The notes under the pieces were generated by a model. That model searched no databases, was not told the origin of the DNA, and saw nothing but the letters and a program-made list of their open reading frames with translations. Below are positions 22,327-33,155 of a stretch of 57,470 nucleotides of DNA, one piece after another. The position numbers and the translations under genes are program-made. Each line of letters starts with the position of its first letter. The stretch's first letter is position 1. Origin of the DNA: Usnea hakonensis (taxonomy: Eukaryota; Ascomycota; Lecanoromycetes; Lecanorales; Parmeliaceae). The stretch spans positions 1,329-58,798 of the forward strand of contig BLJB01000274.1 in NCBI GenBank assembly GCA_013423325.1, written 5' to 3'.

Positions 22327-23543
22327 ATGCTGTCCTTCAGAACCCTATCCCGAGCTCTGCCTCGATCTCTACCGAGATTAGCTACACAAAGTCAGCCAAG
22401 ATTCCTCTCTACCATCCACCGTACCTCGTTATTACACCAGACGTGCAAAGCAGCGTCCATACCCAGATATGCCGCGTTCTCCACTTCCAGATCGTCGCGG
22501 GAGAAGGAGGGTCAGGGTATGATAACATACACCCAAAGTCAGATAATTGAAGCTTACGAAAGACTCAGTGGACCAGGAGCTTTCGGCAAAGATCGAATCT
22601 GAGCTGCAACTGGAGAGGGAAATGAGAGACTCAGAAATGCTACCGTCAAGTCTTCAAGACTACCTCGACAGCAGCTCTTTTGAAGTCAGTCTGCCCACTC
22701 CTCTTGTAGTCCAGCATGTACTAACGCTCGCAGCTCCACGACACCCCCGGTCAAGAAGAAGTTGCTCTAACACGCAAATTTGGCGACGAATCGTAAGTCT
22801 CCAACACCCTCCTTCTGTGTCTCCCAAATGTCCCCCAACTAACACAATCTCTCCCTCCCTCCCCAGCCTCCGCGTATCCTTCTCCATCGCCGACCTCACA
22901 AACATGGACTCCGACAACGACCCCGACCCAGCCCTCTACGACGAAGACGACGAACCCTCCATCCCCGAAGCCTCCGCCCAATCCGGCGGCGCCAACACAA
23001 AAGGCGCCATCAACGCCGGCCCCACAAAAGGCGGCAACATCAACATCGCCCCCGAAGACCGCGTCGCGCCCGCGGACCGCGAGGAGCTCGCCGACGAGGA
23101 ACCCGCGCCCGCCACCGACGACGACGAACCCAGTTTCCCGGCGCGGATCAACGTCATGATCGAGAAGGTGGGCAAGGGGACGTTGCAGATTGAGACGACG
23201 GCGCAGGACGGCGAGATTGTGATTGAGAACGTGTACTACTTCAAGGACGCCGAGTTGGCGGACGCCAAGACGGCGGAGCTGGACTGGAAGCGCAAGGATC
23301 TGTACGAGGGCCCGCCGTTTGGGAACCTGGATGAGGATCTGCAGGTCTTGTTGGAGAGATATCTGGATGAGAGGGGGATAAATACTGCGCTGGCCATGTG
23401 GGTGCCCGAGTACATTGACTTCAAGGAGCAGAGGGAGTATCTCAATTGGCTGTCGAGTAAGTCAACATCCATTGTCTCTCTCTCCCATTTCACCGGCGGC
23501 TGACTAGTTTTGCGCAGATGTGAAATCTTTTGTGGATGCATAG
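22327..23543 (+). CDS. MAM33: Mitochondrial acidic protein, p32/gC1qR family
   Basis: Exons 22327-22516, 22563-22684, 22734-22792, 22867-23456, 23518-23543; 328 residues. An Arg/Ser-rich mitochondrial presequence (MLSFRTLSRALPRSLPRL) contains no acidic residue and is followed by the MAM33 core: LQDYLDSSSFELHDTPGQEEVALTRKFG (in pieces), LRVSFSIADLTNMD, a long acidic Ala/Pro/Gly-rich insertion (about residues 125-190), and the C-terminal FGNLDEDLQVLLERYLDERGI / YLNWLSNVKSFVDA. p32 proteins form acidic trimers in the matrix and assist mitoribosome assembly and respiration. Exon 4 is strikingly GC-rich compared with its neighbours. Confidence 0.95.
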
Positions 23544-23801
23544 GCTCCTTAGCAACTTGTTTCAGTAGCGAATTACTTTTCCATCTTGTACCTTATCAAG
23601 CCCCTTTTCCACTCTGAGCGAAGAGGCAAAGAACAATGTCATAATTTACCAAATTTGCTAAATTGTACGATGAGGCTGCGTTGTAGCCAACCCGCATTTA
23701 AGCTCATAGATTACGCGTCAATAATGCATTGTTAAATCAGGCCCAAAAATCATAAGCTCATTCTCGTCGTCAAAATCATTTACACACATCCCACCCAGGA
23801 C
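23544..23801. other. Convergent 3' region MAM33 / amine oxidase
   Basis: 258 bp between convergent stop codons. AT-rich, no features beyond probable polyadenylation regions. Confidence 0.4.
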
Positions 23802-26053
23802 TCACAGCTTACTCGAGCAACACACCGTCCCTTCCTCCCCAATCCTAGCTTCGACCGCCGGTTGCTTGTGCTGCTCCGTGAGCATCGTACTCCTATTGAA
23901 TTCTTGACTACTCGGCGGCACATCGAGCGCCGGGTTTTTGTCGAAGAAGTTGACGGGCTTCAACTGCACCTTGATGACCTCGCACGGCATGACGGGGAAA
24001 TCCTCGACGCGTGTCACGTGCTGCAGGCCAAACTGCAACCACACGACGATATCCTCGTCCACAATGGGCTCCTTGCGGTCTGCCCACGCACGCACGCCGG
24101 CGCCGCCGCGCGACTGATTCGTGTACTTGCCGCCGGCGTAGAGTTCGCCGTCATGGTATTTCGTGACGTAGATATTGTGGTCGGCGAACTCGGCGCGTTT
24201 ATGGTGGAAAGAGTCGGGGTCGGCGAGCATTTTCTGAAAGCCTGGGACGTGGATCTTGTAGCCGACCGCTTTGCCATTGACGGGGTTGCGGGAGGATTCA
24301 TTGAGGATTTTGAAGGTGCGGGCGGTGTCATAATTTGTATCCAGGCCGGTGGACTCTGGCACGGTGGTTTGCGAGACGGTGTAGCCAACCCCGTGGGGGT
24401 TGAAATCGGAGACGGGCATGGGGTGGGCTTCGTCGTAGACGAGGCGGTTGGCATGGCCGTCGATTGCTGGGTCGACGCGGAGCGAGAAGATGTGCTGGTG
24501 GTGGACGGCGAGGACGCCAGGGTGAACGATGGTTCCCCAGGGTACTTCGACACCTTCGTCGATGGGTTGAGTGCTGACGATGCCGGTCGCTCTGACCTCG
24601 TAGGTTAACTCCCCTGCCTGATTGAACATGAAGGCCATGATGTACTCGTAGTTAGCGACCGTGATGATCGATTGGATGACGAGTTCCCGACTTCGAACGA
24701 CGGCTGCTCTACCGGTTCTATAATTAGTGTGCTTCCAGCCAATGCCGGCGTCTTGCTCATGGACGCAGACAACATTTTCCATAGGCAGTGGATCTCCATG
24801 GGCGTTTGCTAAGACAGCGTTTAGATAGTGAATAGAGCCAAGGCAGTCGCAGCCAAGTTTCAAATTGTTTGCCATAGCGCCAGCACCGGCATCGCCCAAA
24901 TCAAAAGCCGCTTTTTTGTGGAATGGTGCCCGCGGATCACCATATGGGATGTTCATGTCAGAAAGGGCCAGGCGGTAGAATAAACTCCGGCCATCATATC
25001 GCACCTGCAATACTGAGCATTGTTCTGGTCTGTAATGGGAGGAGGCAAGCTTACGTCGTAGAGCACCGGCCCTTCCCTCTGGTTATAGCCCACTCGAAAC
25101 GACCACTTCTGCCATTCAATAATCTCTCCAGTCTCCCCAACTTTAGTAACTTTGAAGCTGGCACCTTCTGGCTGCACCACGTTCAATGGCTTCAAGTCGG
25201 TTCTCAATTCCTGATGCTCCGGCGTGTACTCGCTCGGTGGTGGTATCCAGATAGCCTGCGGCTCTTTGCTTGCGTGATCGGCGCCTGTAGGACACATGTC
25301 AATGCGAATGACTTTGAGGTCAACACAGTCAACGACTGGAGAGATGGCCAAGGGAAAGGCATAATGATTTGAGTCCATGTTTGGCGGGTCGTTTGGATCA
25401 CGCATGTACAGAAAGCATTGATACATTCGGCGGTCATCGTTGATACCGTCGGATCCTAGCAAAGTGAGCCGCTGTGATGATTGCAAAAGTTGGAGAGAGC
25501 ATACCGTAAATCCAAGGGTCGCTGATGATTCCCGTTCCTTCCGGCAGACCCAGTTTGGCCAACTCAGCCTTTACCTCTACATCTTCCAACGCGATCTTCT
25601 CGACCATCAAGATCTCCTCCCAATCGCCGGGACCGTGGATATTTGGACCGAGTCGTACATTGCTCTCTACCCGCTGCTGGGAAAGGTTGACTATGGCTTC
25701 ATGGAATTTATCCTGATATGGTGTTAGTTATGCAAAGTACGTATGCAAGATCTCTCTCCATGTCCATGTCGGCTCACAGTATTGCGTAGATAGTAGCAAA
25801 CCAGAGTCTTTCTCTCGATGAGTGGCAGCCTGCCTCCGCTATGCTCAGCGTCGAGATATGGGACCAGTTGAGCTTTAACGGGCTCTTCAAGAGTGATAAC
25901 CTTGAAAGAGAAGTCTGTCTTGGCTGGATACAAGCTTTTGATTAGATGTGCAGATTGCTGGATTTCGGCAGTTGTTATTGGACAGAGAGGATGGGTAGGG
26001 ATTCGCTTGGCTTCAGCTGGGCTTGGGGCATACGATATCTGAGATGTAGACAT
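23802..26053 (-). CDS. Copper amine oxidase, peroxisomal
   Basis: Four exons: 23802-25004, 25055-25455, 25505-25712, 25778-26053; 695 residues. N2 and N3 domains come first, then the catalytic domain. The cofactor tyrosine (converted to topaquinone) is Tyr414 in TVANYEY; the catalytic base is Asp330 in AFDLGDAG. Copper-binding His residues lie in AVHHQHIFSLRVD plus a His further downstream. The protein ends SSKL, a consensus PTS1, so it acts in peroxisomes, oxidising primary amines to aldehydes with release of ammonia and hydrogen peroxide for nitrogen scavenging. GATA-type sites (AGATAG 26472, AGATAA 26507) lie upstream of the start, compatible with AreA control but weak evidence. A 248-codon frame on the other strand is a shadow. 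Confidence 0.95.
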
Positions 26054-27970
26054 GATGGCAACGTTTTCACGGCAGTTCTGATGCAAATATCAATTGACAA
26101 GGAGAAGGAAGGGAAAGTAAATTGATATACGTGTTCATTCAAGGCCAAAGGGACCCGGGAAAGCTCTTTGATTAACAACACGTGGAAGGGTGGTGCAGAT
26201 ACATGTGTTATGATGACCGAGGGATCTGCCGTAGAAAAGAGCGGGGGAAGGCAGAGAAGTGCAAGAGACGGTGGGTATGGGGTTGCCACCATTGTCTCGG
26301 GTCTCGACATTGATTGATTGATAGCTACCTTATGTAGCTCCAGAGGTCCGTTGACAAGACGGACCCCACTCACGCATATGGCTACCTGTTCAAGCAAAGC
26401 GTAACGTTTATCCCCCGGGGCGGGTGACGAGTGAAAGTCGGGTTGGGATGAAGTAAAAATGATGAAATGGAAGATAGGAGGGTTTCCCCTGGAAATTTGT
26501 CTTTGAAGATAAGCAAGACGGGTTGATGCTAGTTGTAAGGATAAAAAAGACCAAGGCCAAAGGAAGGATTGGAGAGTAGTGCCGAAAGAACGGAATGCCG
26601 TAAAAAGAATAAAAAGAGTAAAAAGAAGTGGGGTCTCGAGTGCTTTTCCCTCTTATCGTTTTTTTTTTTTCTCGTAGTAATTGTAATTCCAGAAGATGCA
26701 ATTGTGCAGATCCAAAGTCTCGAAGACATTCAACAGAGATCAGTCGAAATGATTGAATGAATAATAATATGTAATATGTATGAAGAAAAAGGATACCAAA
26801 GTACTTTACCGTACAGCAATACCAATACCAATACCATGCCGGCCGACCTTTTCGGCTTTCTCCCACATGCGCCTCCATGTTCCCAAGGTTCCCCAAATTG
26901 ATGCCAAGACCCCTAAGTGACGTTCTTGCCTCTGTTCGGAAGGTCGTTCCGACTCCGATCGTTGGATCATACGAGTAAGCAAGCCCCCGTTCACCCCAGT
27001 CCAAACTTCTAGGCGTACCTTACCTTACCTTACCTTACCTTACTCACCTCCATGATCCATCGTCTTGATTCCCAACCAATCAATCAATCGATAAACCAAT
27101 CAATCAATCAACCAATCAACCAATCTTCACAACCTAAAGTACCTTAGTTCACTAAGGTATCTGTTAATAATCGCTTTGTGGCTCCGGCTCCGGCTCGCGT
27201 GCTTCTATTCGGTAATGGAGCGCCATCCTCGCCATTTTCAGTAAGTAGGTATCCCTTGCTCAGCGTTAGCCGTACTCTTATTGCACCACTCTTTTCAAAT
27301 CAGCTTCCCCGATCGCTGCGCAAATAACAACCACTCTAGACGATGCGAAAGAGTCCGAACCTTGTTGCGAGCTACAGTGCTGATAGCTTTGCAAGATCAT
27401 GTATCAATCATGCAGCGAAAGGATTCCAAATCCCCCTTGGAGAATCAAGCTCCCTAAGCGAAACTATCTTTGCTTCTTTGCTGCTTTGCGCACTCTTTTT
27501 CCACCATGCTTCGACCAGCATGACCCGGTCACCGCAGGTTTCGCGGCAAGCAATCGAACGTTGTTTTCGCTGCGAGAATCACGCTTAATCTTATATTTTC
27601 GTGACAAGCGTTGGTTGGCCTCTGGCATCGCATCTGGAATTGAAGGATAGGAGAGAGTTTGAGCAGAGTTTGGGACCTTTTATGCATGACTTGGCCCCAT
27701 TCCTTTACAAGTAAGGAGCAAATATAAATCCTTGGCGCAGAACAACAGTTGGAACTTTGGAGGCATCTCTTCGTATGAGTCTGGCTAGTTGTATCTAATG
27801 ATTGAGAACGTACCTAAGGTAGCTAGGTACACATCCATAGATCAGACGGAGGACTCGGATTCCAGTGACGCCAGCGCCATCACCCCACAGAATACACCAC
27901 CCGCACAAGGCTTTCAATTCAGACCCCAGAGACTCCGGTGCAAACACCCGCCAACCGCCCACTCCTTTCC
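26054..27970. other. Long intergenic region with simple repeats
   Basis: 1.9 kb with no supportable gene. It holds purine/pyrimidine-rich tracts near 26580-26670, a (TACCT)5 run at 27016-27040 and CAAT/CAAC-repeat DNA at 27076-27125. It also holds palindrome-like CCTTAG...CTAAGG (27141-27158) and TACCTAAGGTAGCTAGGTAC (27811-27830). Open frames of 60-200 codons here are low-complexity and unlike known proteins. Confidence 0.45.
27016..27125. repeat. Microsatellites (TACCT)5 and (CAAT/CAAC)n
   Basis: Five exact TACCT units at 27016-27040, followed by two CAAT-type tracts at 27076-27090 and 27096-27125 separated by GATAA. Confidence 0.9.
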
Positions 27971-28738
27971 TTACTTCTTCACAACAATCCAAATTGGCGC
28001 AATGTCACTCCTCCTTTTCGTCCACCCTATCTCCGCCAACGTCTTGCGTGCGTCATCCGTCCCCTGCAGGATCGTCACCCCAGCCGTAAATCTACCGTCT
28101 CCCAATTCGTCCATCTCCGTAATACCGCATTGACCTTCCGCAGGCACACCGAGAGCCACCATGAATTTTTGCAGGGTCGTCGCAGACAGTATCATGAACT
28201 TCCTGTGGTTGAAGTCGTATGGGTAATAGCCGTTGGGAGCATCACAGGGACGTTCTCCATTTCCCAAGAAATTGAAGGTCGTGTACTCGCCCGGATGTAG
28301 AAGGGCCGCGCCGTTTACAACTATCATCTGTCCATCAAGGTAAGCTCCTGGTGCTTCCCACCCTACGTGTGGTCCTCGCCCTAGCACAGGTGGAGGTGGA
28401 GGTGGAGGTGGAGTAGCTGTATGGGATGCAGGTGGAGCCGGAGGACCAGGTCCTGGATGTATGGTTGGATAGTATGGTTGATAGCCGCGGTCATGTCCTA
28501 ATTCGAAGCTTAGCATTCGTAGACTGCAAGCACGCTGGGAGAAGTTACCGTTATGTTGCGGTCCATAGTACGGAGGTGGAGGACCGTACGCGGCACTGAA
28601 GGGTGCTGGACTGGAAGGATAGTGGTGTGGGTTGGGTCCATATGGTCGGCTCGCTACCGAAATGAACGTTCTACCTGGAGGAACCCCACCGTTAGGCACA
28701 TTGCCGCTCAAGGTAATGTATCTGGTTTCTTCGGGCAT
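27971..28738 (-). CDS. Proline-rich fungal protein with conserved C-terminal domain of unknown function
   Basis: Single exon, 255 residues, ATG at 28738. The N-terminal 125 residues are Pro/Gly/Tyr-rich (YGPPPPYYGPQHNG, then a P8 run encoded by GGTGGA repeats read on the other strand). From about residue 165 a folded-looking domain follows (GEYTTFNFLG, FNHRKFMILSATTLQKFMVALGV, GITEMDELGDGRFTAGVTI, LAEIGWTKRR, IAPIWIVVKK). I recognise the pattern 'GDGxWxxG ... tLxxxGWxxxR ... PxWlvl' from uncharacterised ascomycete proteins, but know no function. The frame stays open upstream of 28738, so a longer N-terminus is possible, though that stretch looks like 5' leader. Confidence 0.7.
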   Translation of the reverse strand: MPEETRYITLSGNVPNGGVPPGRTFISVASRPYGPNPHHYPSSPAPFSAAYGPPPPYYGPQHNGNFSQRACSLRMLSFELGHDRGYQPYYPTIHPGPGPPAPPASHTATPPPPPPPPVLGRGPHVGWEAPGAYLDGQMIVVNGAALLHPGEYTTFNFLGNGERPCDAPNGYYPYDFNHRKFMILSATTLQKFMVALGVPAEGQCGITEMDELGDGRFTAGVTILQGTDDARKTLAEIGWTKRRSDIAPIWIVVKK

Positions 28739-29484
28739 TTTGATGGTGATGATAAAGATATGGAGAATATGGGGAAAGACGTCAAGGAGAAAAGAAAGTA
28801 GAAAAAGCCGCTGTAGGTAATGTTGCACAGGAAGCGGGGCTAGAACGGTGAGGAATACTCTTGGCTGATGAGTTGTAAAAGTGTGTACTTTGATCTTGAG
28901 AAATGGTTTGGAGAAGAAGAGCAGATCTGCTGAATACACACATATATATACCAAAGCACGGCGGCAAAAGCCCTTAACACATGCCGTCCTCGAAACAAGG
29001 GAATACGAGAGAGCGAATCTTCTCACTCACGGTTTGATGCATGATTGGATGAAAATGAGTGAGCTCCCGTGATGAAACAGGCTGCAATCAAGTGTTAACA
29101 CATTTTTAGTACAAAAGTGTTAAAACATTTTTAGCACGAGACAAGTTTCAATGGGAAGGCGGTTCGCCAGCGAGAGGAAAAGATGGGGAAACAGAAAATA
29201 GGATTCGGCGGTAGATGAAGCACTTGAGGTCGTCAGCTATTGGTGGCTTTAATCTTCTTCAACCTGCTCCGTTTTACTCATGACGCATCGGCCAAACCGA
29301 TTCGCTGTGAAAGCGCCGTGCACATCCGCCTTGTGCAATTCTTTAAAAAACATCAACCCCTCTTGCCTCTTGTATGACCGCCTGTTGCAAGAAAAAGGAA
29401 ACAGGAATAGCAAGATGAAGATGAATAGTAAAAACAATATGATCAGAATTGTAAACTAAAAGCTGCTAAATTACCTTACCTACC
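28739..29484. promoter_or_regulatory. Upstream region of the proline-rich gene / 3' flank of CFT2
   Basis: 746 bp. It contains the duplicated palindromic element at 29092-29137 (separate entry) and a TTACCTTACCTACCTTAA stretch beside the CFT2 stop. No gene seen. Confidence 0.4.
29092..29137. promoter_or_regulatory. Two-copy 21-bp element built on GTGTTAACAC
   Basis: Copies at 29092-29112 and 29117-29137 match at 19 of 21 positions, spaced by AAAA, so the period is 25 bp. The first copy contains the perfect palindrome GTGTTAACAC; the second has GTGTTAAAAC. Both continue ATTTTTAG. It lies about 350-400 bp upstream of the proline-rich gene start, so it could be a paired transcription-factor site. 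Confidence 0.45.
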
Positions 29485-32400
29485 TTAACCCCCAGCAATA
29501 ACAGCCAAGCCATCGTAGATTTTTCGCTTGACTGCATAGAAAGACCCCTCCAAACTCCGTGTCCGTAACTCTGCTACATTTAGGCCGCCGCCCTCGACCT
29601 CGACTTTTCCAGTGCCCGATTTACGCACTGCAACAAGTCCGTCAATCAGGAGAGTCCCTTCACCACGGAATTCCGCAGAATGTCCTGTTGACTGCAGAAT
29701 CTTCCTGAGATCTGCCAGCCGCAGGTCGCCCACATGTAGCGGCTGAGCTACGGAGCGTGTTGCACCCACCAAGCTCGCAGGAAGAACGTTGAGCGTAGGT
29801 GCAAGCTCAGGTGCCTTCTCCGATGCTGCTGCGACATCGTCGAGCTTTGACTCCTCGTTTTCATTCGTAAGCATCTTTAGCTTCTTCCTGCTACTTGGAT
29901 CCGCTACTGCTCCATCAAGCGTTGTGGCAGCCAAATGACCCATCAAGGTGACAACACTTCGCCCTTTGACATTCTGCCAGTGGAGGCGCCGGACAAGAGC
30001 TTCGCTAAGTTTGACGGTCCATGCATTCGTATCTACACTCGCATCGATGGTTTGACCATCAGAAGGTGTAAAAACAAACTCGACGTTCTTGCCGCTCTCG
30101 TCCACAGCTTCAACCTTGAGCTTCTGCCTGCAGTCATCTGCAAGAAAATTGGTCTCAGAAGCATTTCCAGAAACTAGTACGAGCTTCTTAGGTTGGATGA
30201 GGGGAATGAGGTTGGATAGACTCCGCTGGTCGTGAAGTCCTGCATAATCAACGTATGCAATTTTCAGACTTGCTTCGATGGATTCACTCTTGAATGTGAT
30301 CTTGGAGGGCCCGACCGCAAGCTCTTCTGGTTCATCCTCCGATTCGCCAAGCGAATCTCCTTCCTCATTTCCTCCGCGACCGTTGACGATGGAGGCACCG
30401 TTGCCGTTAGTCAGTGCTTCATTACCAGAAGGTATCGTTGGTTGACGCCTTTTGTTCGCTCCGTCAGCATGTCGTCCGCTATCACCCTGTAAACCCGAGT
30501 CCTGCCACTTTCGCTTCTGCCCAAAACTTTCCTCCTTTCGAAGTCCATTGTCTCGCATGTCTTGACCGTCGATTTCGTCCCGCTCCTCAGCCCGGAGGTA
30601 GTCTTCAGGCCTGATCAGATCACCAAAATCATCACAACGCCGCCGCTTGTTGACGAAGGGGAACATTTGCTCCCTTCCTTTCTTGCCACGTACGTCGTAG
30701 TCGTACACGCCTGGCTGACGCAGCAGTACGTTCACGCCTACTACTTCCTTTCCCACTTCAGTTTTATTCCGGTTGAAGCGCGCGGTCTTTGCGGAGGTGT
30801 TAAGGGCTTTGCCTTGCCGCTCTGGATCCGATTCTTCGGAAGAGGAAGAGCTTGTGGATGATGTCTCATCAACAGCATCAGCCGAGGTTTCTAGAGCAGT
30901 GCCGTTGCTCAATCGTGAAAAGTCTTGTGATTGCCTCTGCGACGCAAGATACTGCTGGTAAATCAATAATTCCTTTCCTTCAAGAGGCGTCCTTTGAGCA
31001 TCCTTGAAGTGGATACTTCGGCCGCCTGCGTAGACTTGCTCAATGTTCTGGCCATCTTGTCCTGTCTGCATAGCCACACCATCTCTCCGCTCATGGTACA
31101 ATCTCAATAGCGCACTCCTAAGACCTTCTTTAAGCTCACCATAGCCGAATTGATTGCCATAGTCTTCTGTAAGAATGATCAGATTTGCAGGATCTGATGC
31201 GACATGCTGTAGTATTTCCTTCGAGAAGCCCCATTCGAGCGAGCTATCGCTGGCGAGGATGACCCTCGGCGATTTTGTCGACATCATCTTCTCGATGCGC
31301 TTGCGGTGTTCGAGAAGCTTCAAAAACTTGAAATCGAAGGGAGCACTTGATTTGCCTGATGACTGGCCTGTGGGATCCTGACTTGGCATTTGCTTGCTTA
31401 TGTTCCGCTTATGCTGTCGATTGCTGTTGTTGCTGGGCTCGTTTTCAAGATCTCGCGCAACACTCTCGTCCATCCATTCAAGCATACTTCGCGCGTATCT
31501 CATCGTAGCGCCAACGTTTTTACTTGCTAGGTAAAGCTTTGCTTTTTTCAACGGACTATCGCTCGCTGGGTCCGAGTACTCTCTCCGCCAGCTTTGTTCC
31601 AGAATGTAGGCCAACTCTAGTACTCTCGCACTTGTATCCGTGGGAATCAGGACTGTCCCTCCTTTTGCAACTGTAGTCCGTATCATGTCCAGAAGCATGT
31701 CATCTCGCTTTTTGCGGCCACCTGCAATAGCATTCTTCTCTGCTCCTCTTGCACTACATATCATAGCTGTAGGCTTATGAAGCTCCGTAATCACCTCTGC
31801 ACCTCCACCACCGGATCCTCCCAGCCATGCGGCACCAGCAAGCACATTCTCTCGAGCCTGATTCCAGTCCACCGCGTAGACGATGGATTCCATGCCATGG
31901 CGTATGCTCCATATCGTACCGCCCAGCGTATGTCCAGCGTTGTAAGCGGTAATGGTCAAGTCGTTCAGTGGTGGCGAGAAAGGCGACGGTAAAGGTTGGT
32001 GAGGTTGAGAGTATTTGAGCGGATGGATGAGGGCGAAGTAGGAAGCGATCTCTTCAGAGGTAGGCGGCTGTAAAAGGATTTGGGGGAGATTGGCAGTGCT
32101 TGACGACGAGTAGTTGAAGGAGTTGTCTCTAAGAGAGGTTTGAGGTATTATCGTCGAGGCAAGAGGAGTAGAAGAATAGATATCTTGTAGAAGGGTGCGG
32201 CCGAGAGAGATGACAGGTGACGTGGCGTAGATGGGGATTTGTGTAAACGAGGGCAGATGTTTGCAGCAATGAGCAAAGGCTGCGATGTGAGCAGGAGTCG
32301 CGTGGGTGAGGAGGATGATGGATAACGAAGCCACATGTCTATACCAGAGGCCGTCAGTCAGCAGCACATACACGGCAAATGATTTCGGAGGATAGGCACT

Positions 32401-32673
32401 GAGCGTGAGGACGTTTTGATTGAATTTGTTTGTGTATATAAAATACAAGCATTCATAATGTGTCACTCATAACCACCAAAGCGCTGGCTGGCTTCGAGAA
32501 GTCTAAATCCCCATGCAAGCGACCTACCTCTCTAGACCCTTTAGCTTCACGACATCGAAATCTGCGTCCCATCCAACGTCTATGAGAACCTTGACTCCGC
32601 CATCAAACTCCAATAGAGACTGAGATGCTGGCGACGAGGACTGAGCTCCCAAAAGGGGCGTGAATTGAAACAT
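29485..32673 (-). CDS. CFT2: Cleavage and polyadenylation factor subunit Cft2 (CPSF100 family)
   Basis: Two exons, 29485-32338 and 32528-32673, intron 189 nt; 999 residues. MFQFTPLLGAQSSSPASQSL and the metallo-beta-lactamase fold (FDGGVKVLIDVGWD, ILLTHATPAHIAAFAHC, TLGGTIWSIRHGMESIVYAVDWN, ARVLELAYILEQSW) match Cft2. The zinc-binding HxHxDH motif of the nuclease CPSF73 is replaced (THATPAH), as expected for this inactive partner. A beta-CASP domain follows, then a long disordered charged insertion (about 480-680) and the CPSF C-terminal domain (TFKSESIEASLKIAYVDYAGL in fragments, LVSGNA). It acts in nuclear pre-mRNA 3'-end cleavage. The start is the ATG at 32673; a longer frame lacks family support. 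Confidence 0.93.
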
Positions 32674-33155
32674 GTTTTCCTGTCTTTCATCTCGCTGAAC
32701 TCCTGCTTTCACCTCATATCCACATAGCTAAGTATGAGTCCTCTGCCAGAAAATTAATATTTGGAGACGGTTATGGAGTGGAAATGCTGTAGGTCGAATG
32801 GAAGAAATAAATGATCATAAATGTGACATGCCATCCGCATGCAATGACTCTTTCAGCCCTACTGATTAGCGTCGGAATGAGCGAGGATCAGATATTGCCC
32901 TTTTTCTTTCTTTTAGAGTACACAATTTTCAACCTGTATGAACCAACGAATTTTGCTACATTTTCTTCCAGTCCTTGGTCGATAACTATTATGACTAGAT
33001 TGGGGATGCTAATGCAATTGTTGAAGCTCGAAGCCAGTGATAACACACAGTCTCTACAGATATGATATGTAGGCCCTCAATACGTGCAAAGCGAAATCTT
33101 ATCCCTCTGGCGCTCATTTGGTTTCCCACTCGGAGCCGCGCACTAACAACGGGGC
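32674..33155. other. Intergenic region CFT2 promoter / NADPH oxidase 3' flank
   Basis: 482 bp between the CFT2 start and the NADPH oxidase stop; short frames only. Nothing else recognised. Confidence 0.4.

Noticed and set aside
23862..24608. 248-codon plus-strand frame
   Set aside because: Exactly antisense to the conserved catalytic exon of the amine oxidase in a GC-rich stretch; shadow frame.
26408..27004. 198-codon minus-strand frame
   Set aside because: Low-complexity translation (YWYWY, FYSFYSF) in purine/pyrimidine-rich intergenic DNA.
28739..29026. N-terminal extension of the proline-rich protein
   Set aside because: Open frame, but composition is that of a leader and the conserved-looking protein begins at the ATG at 28738.
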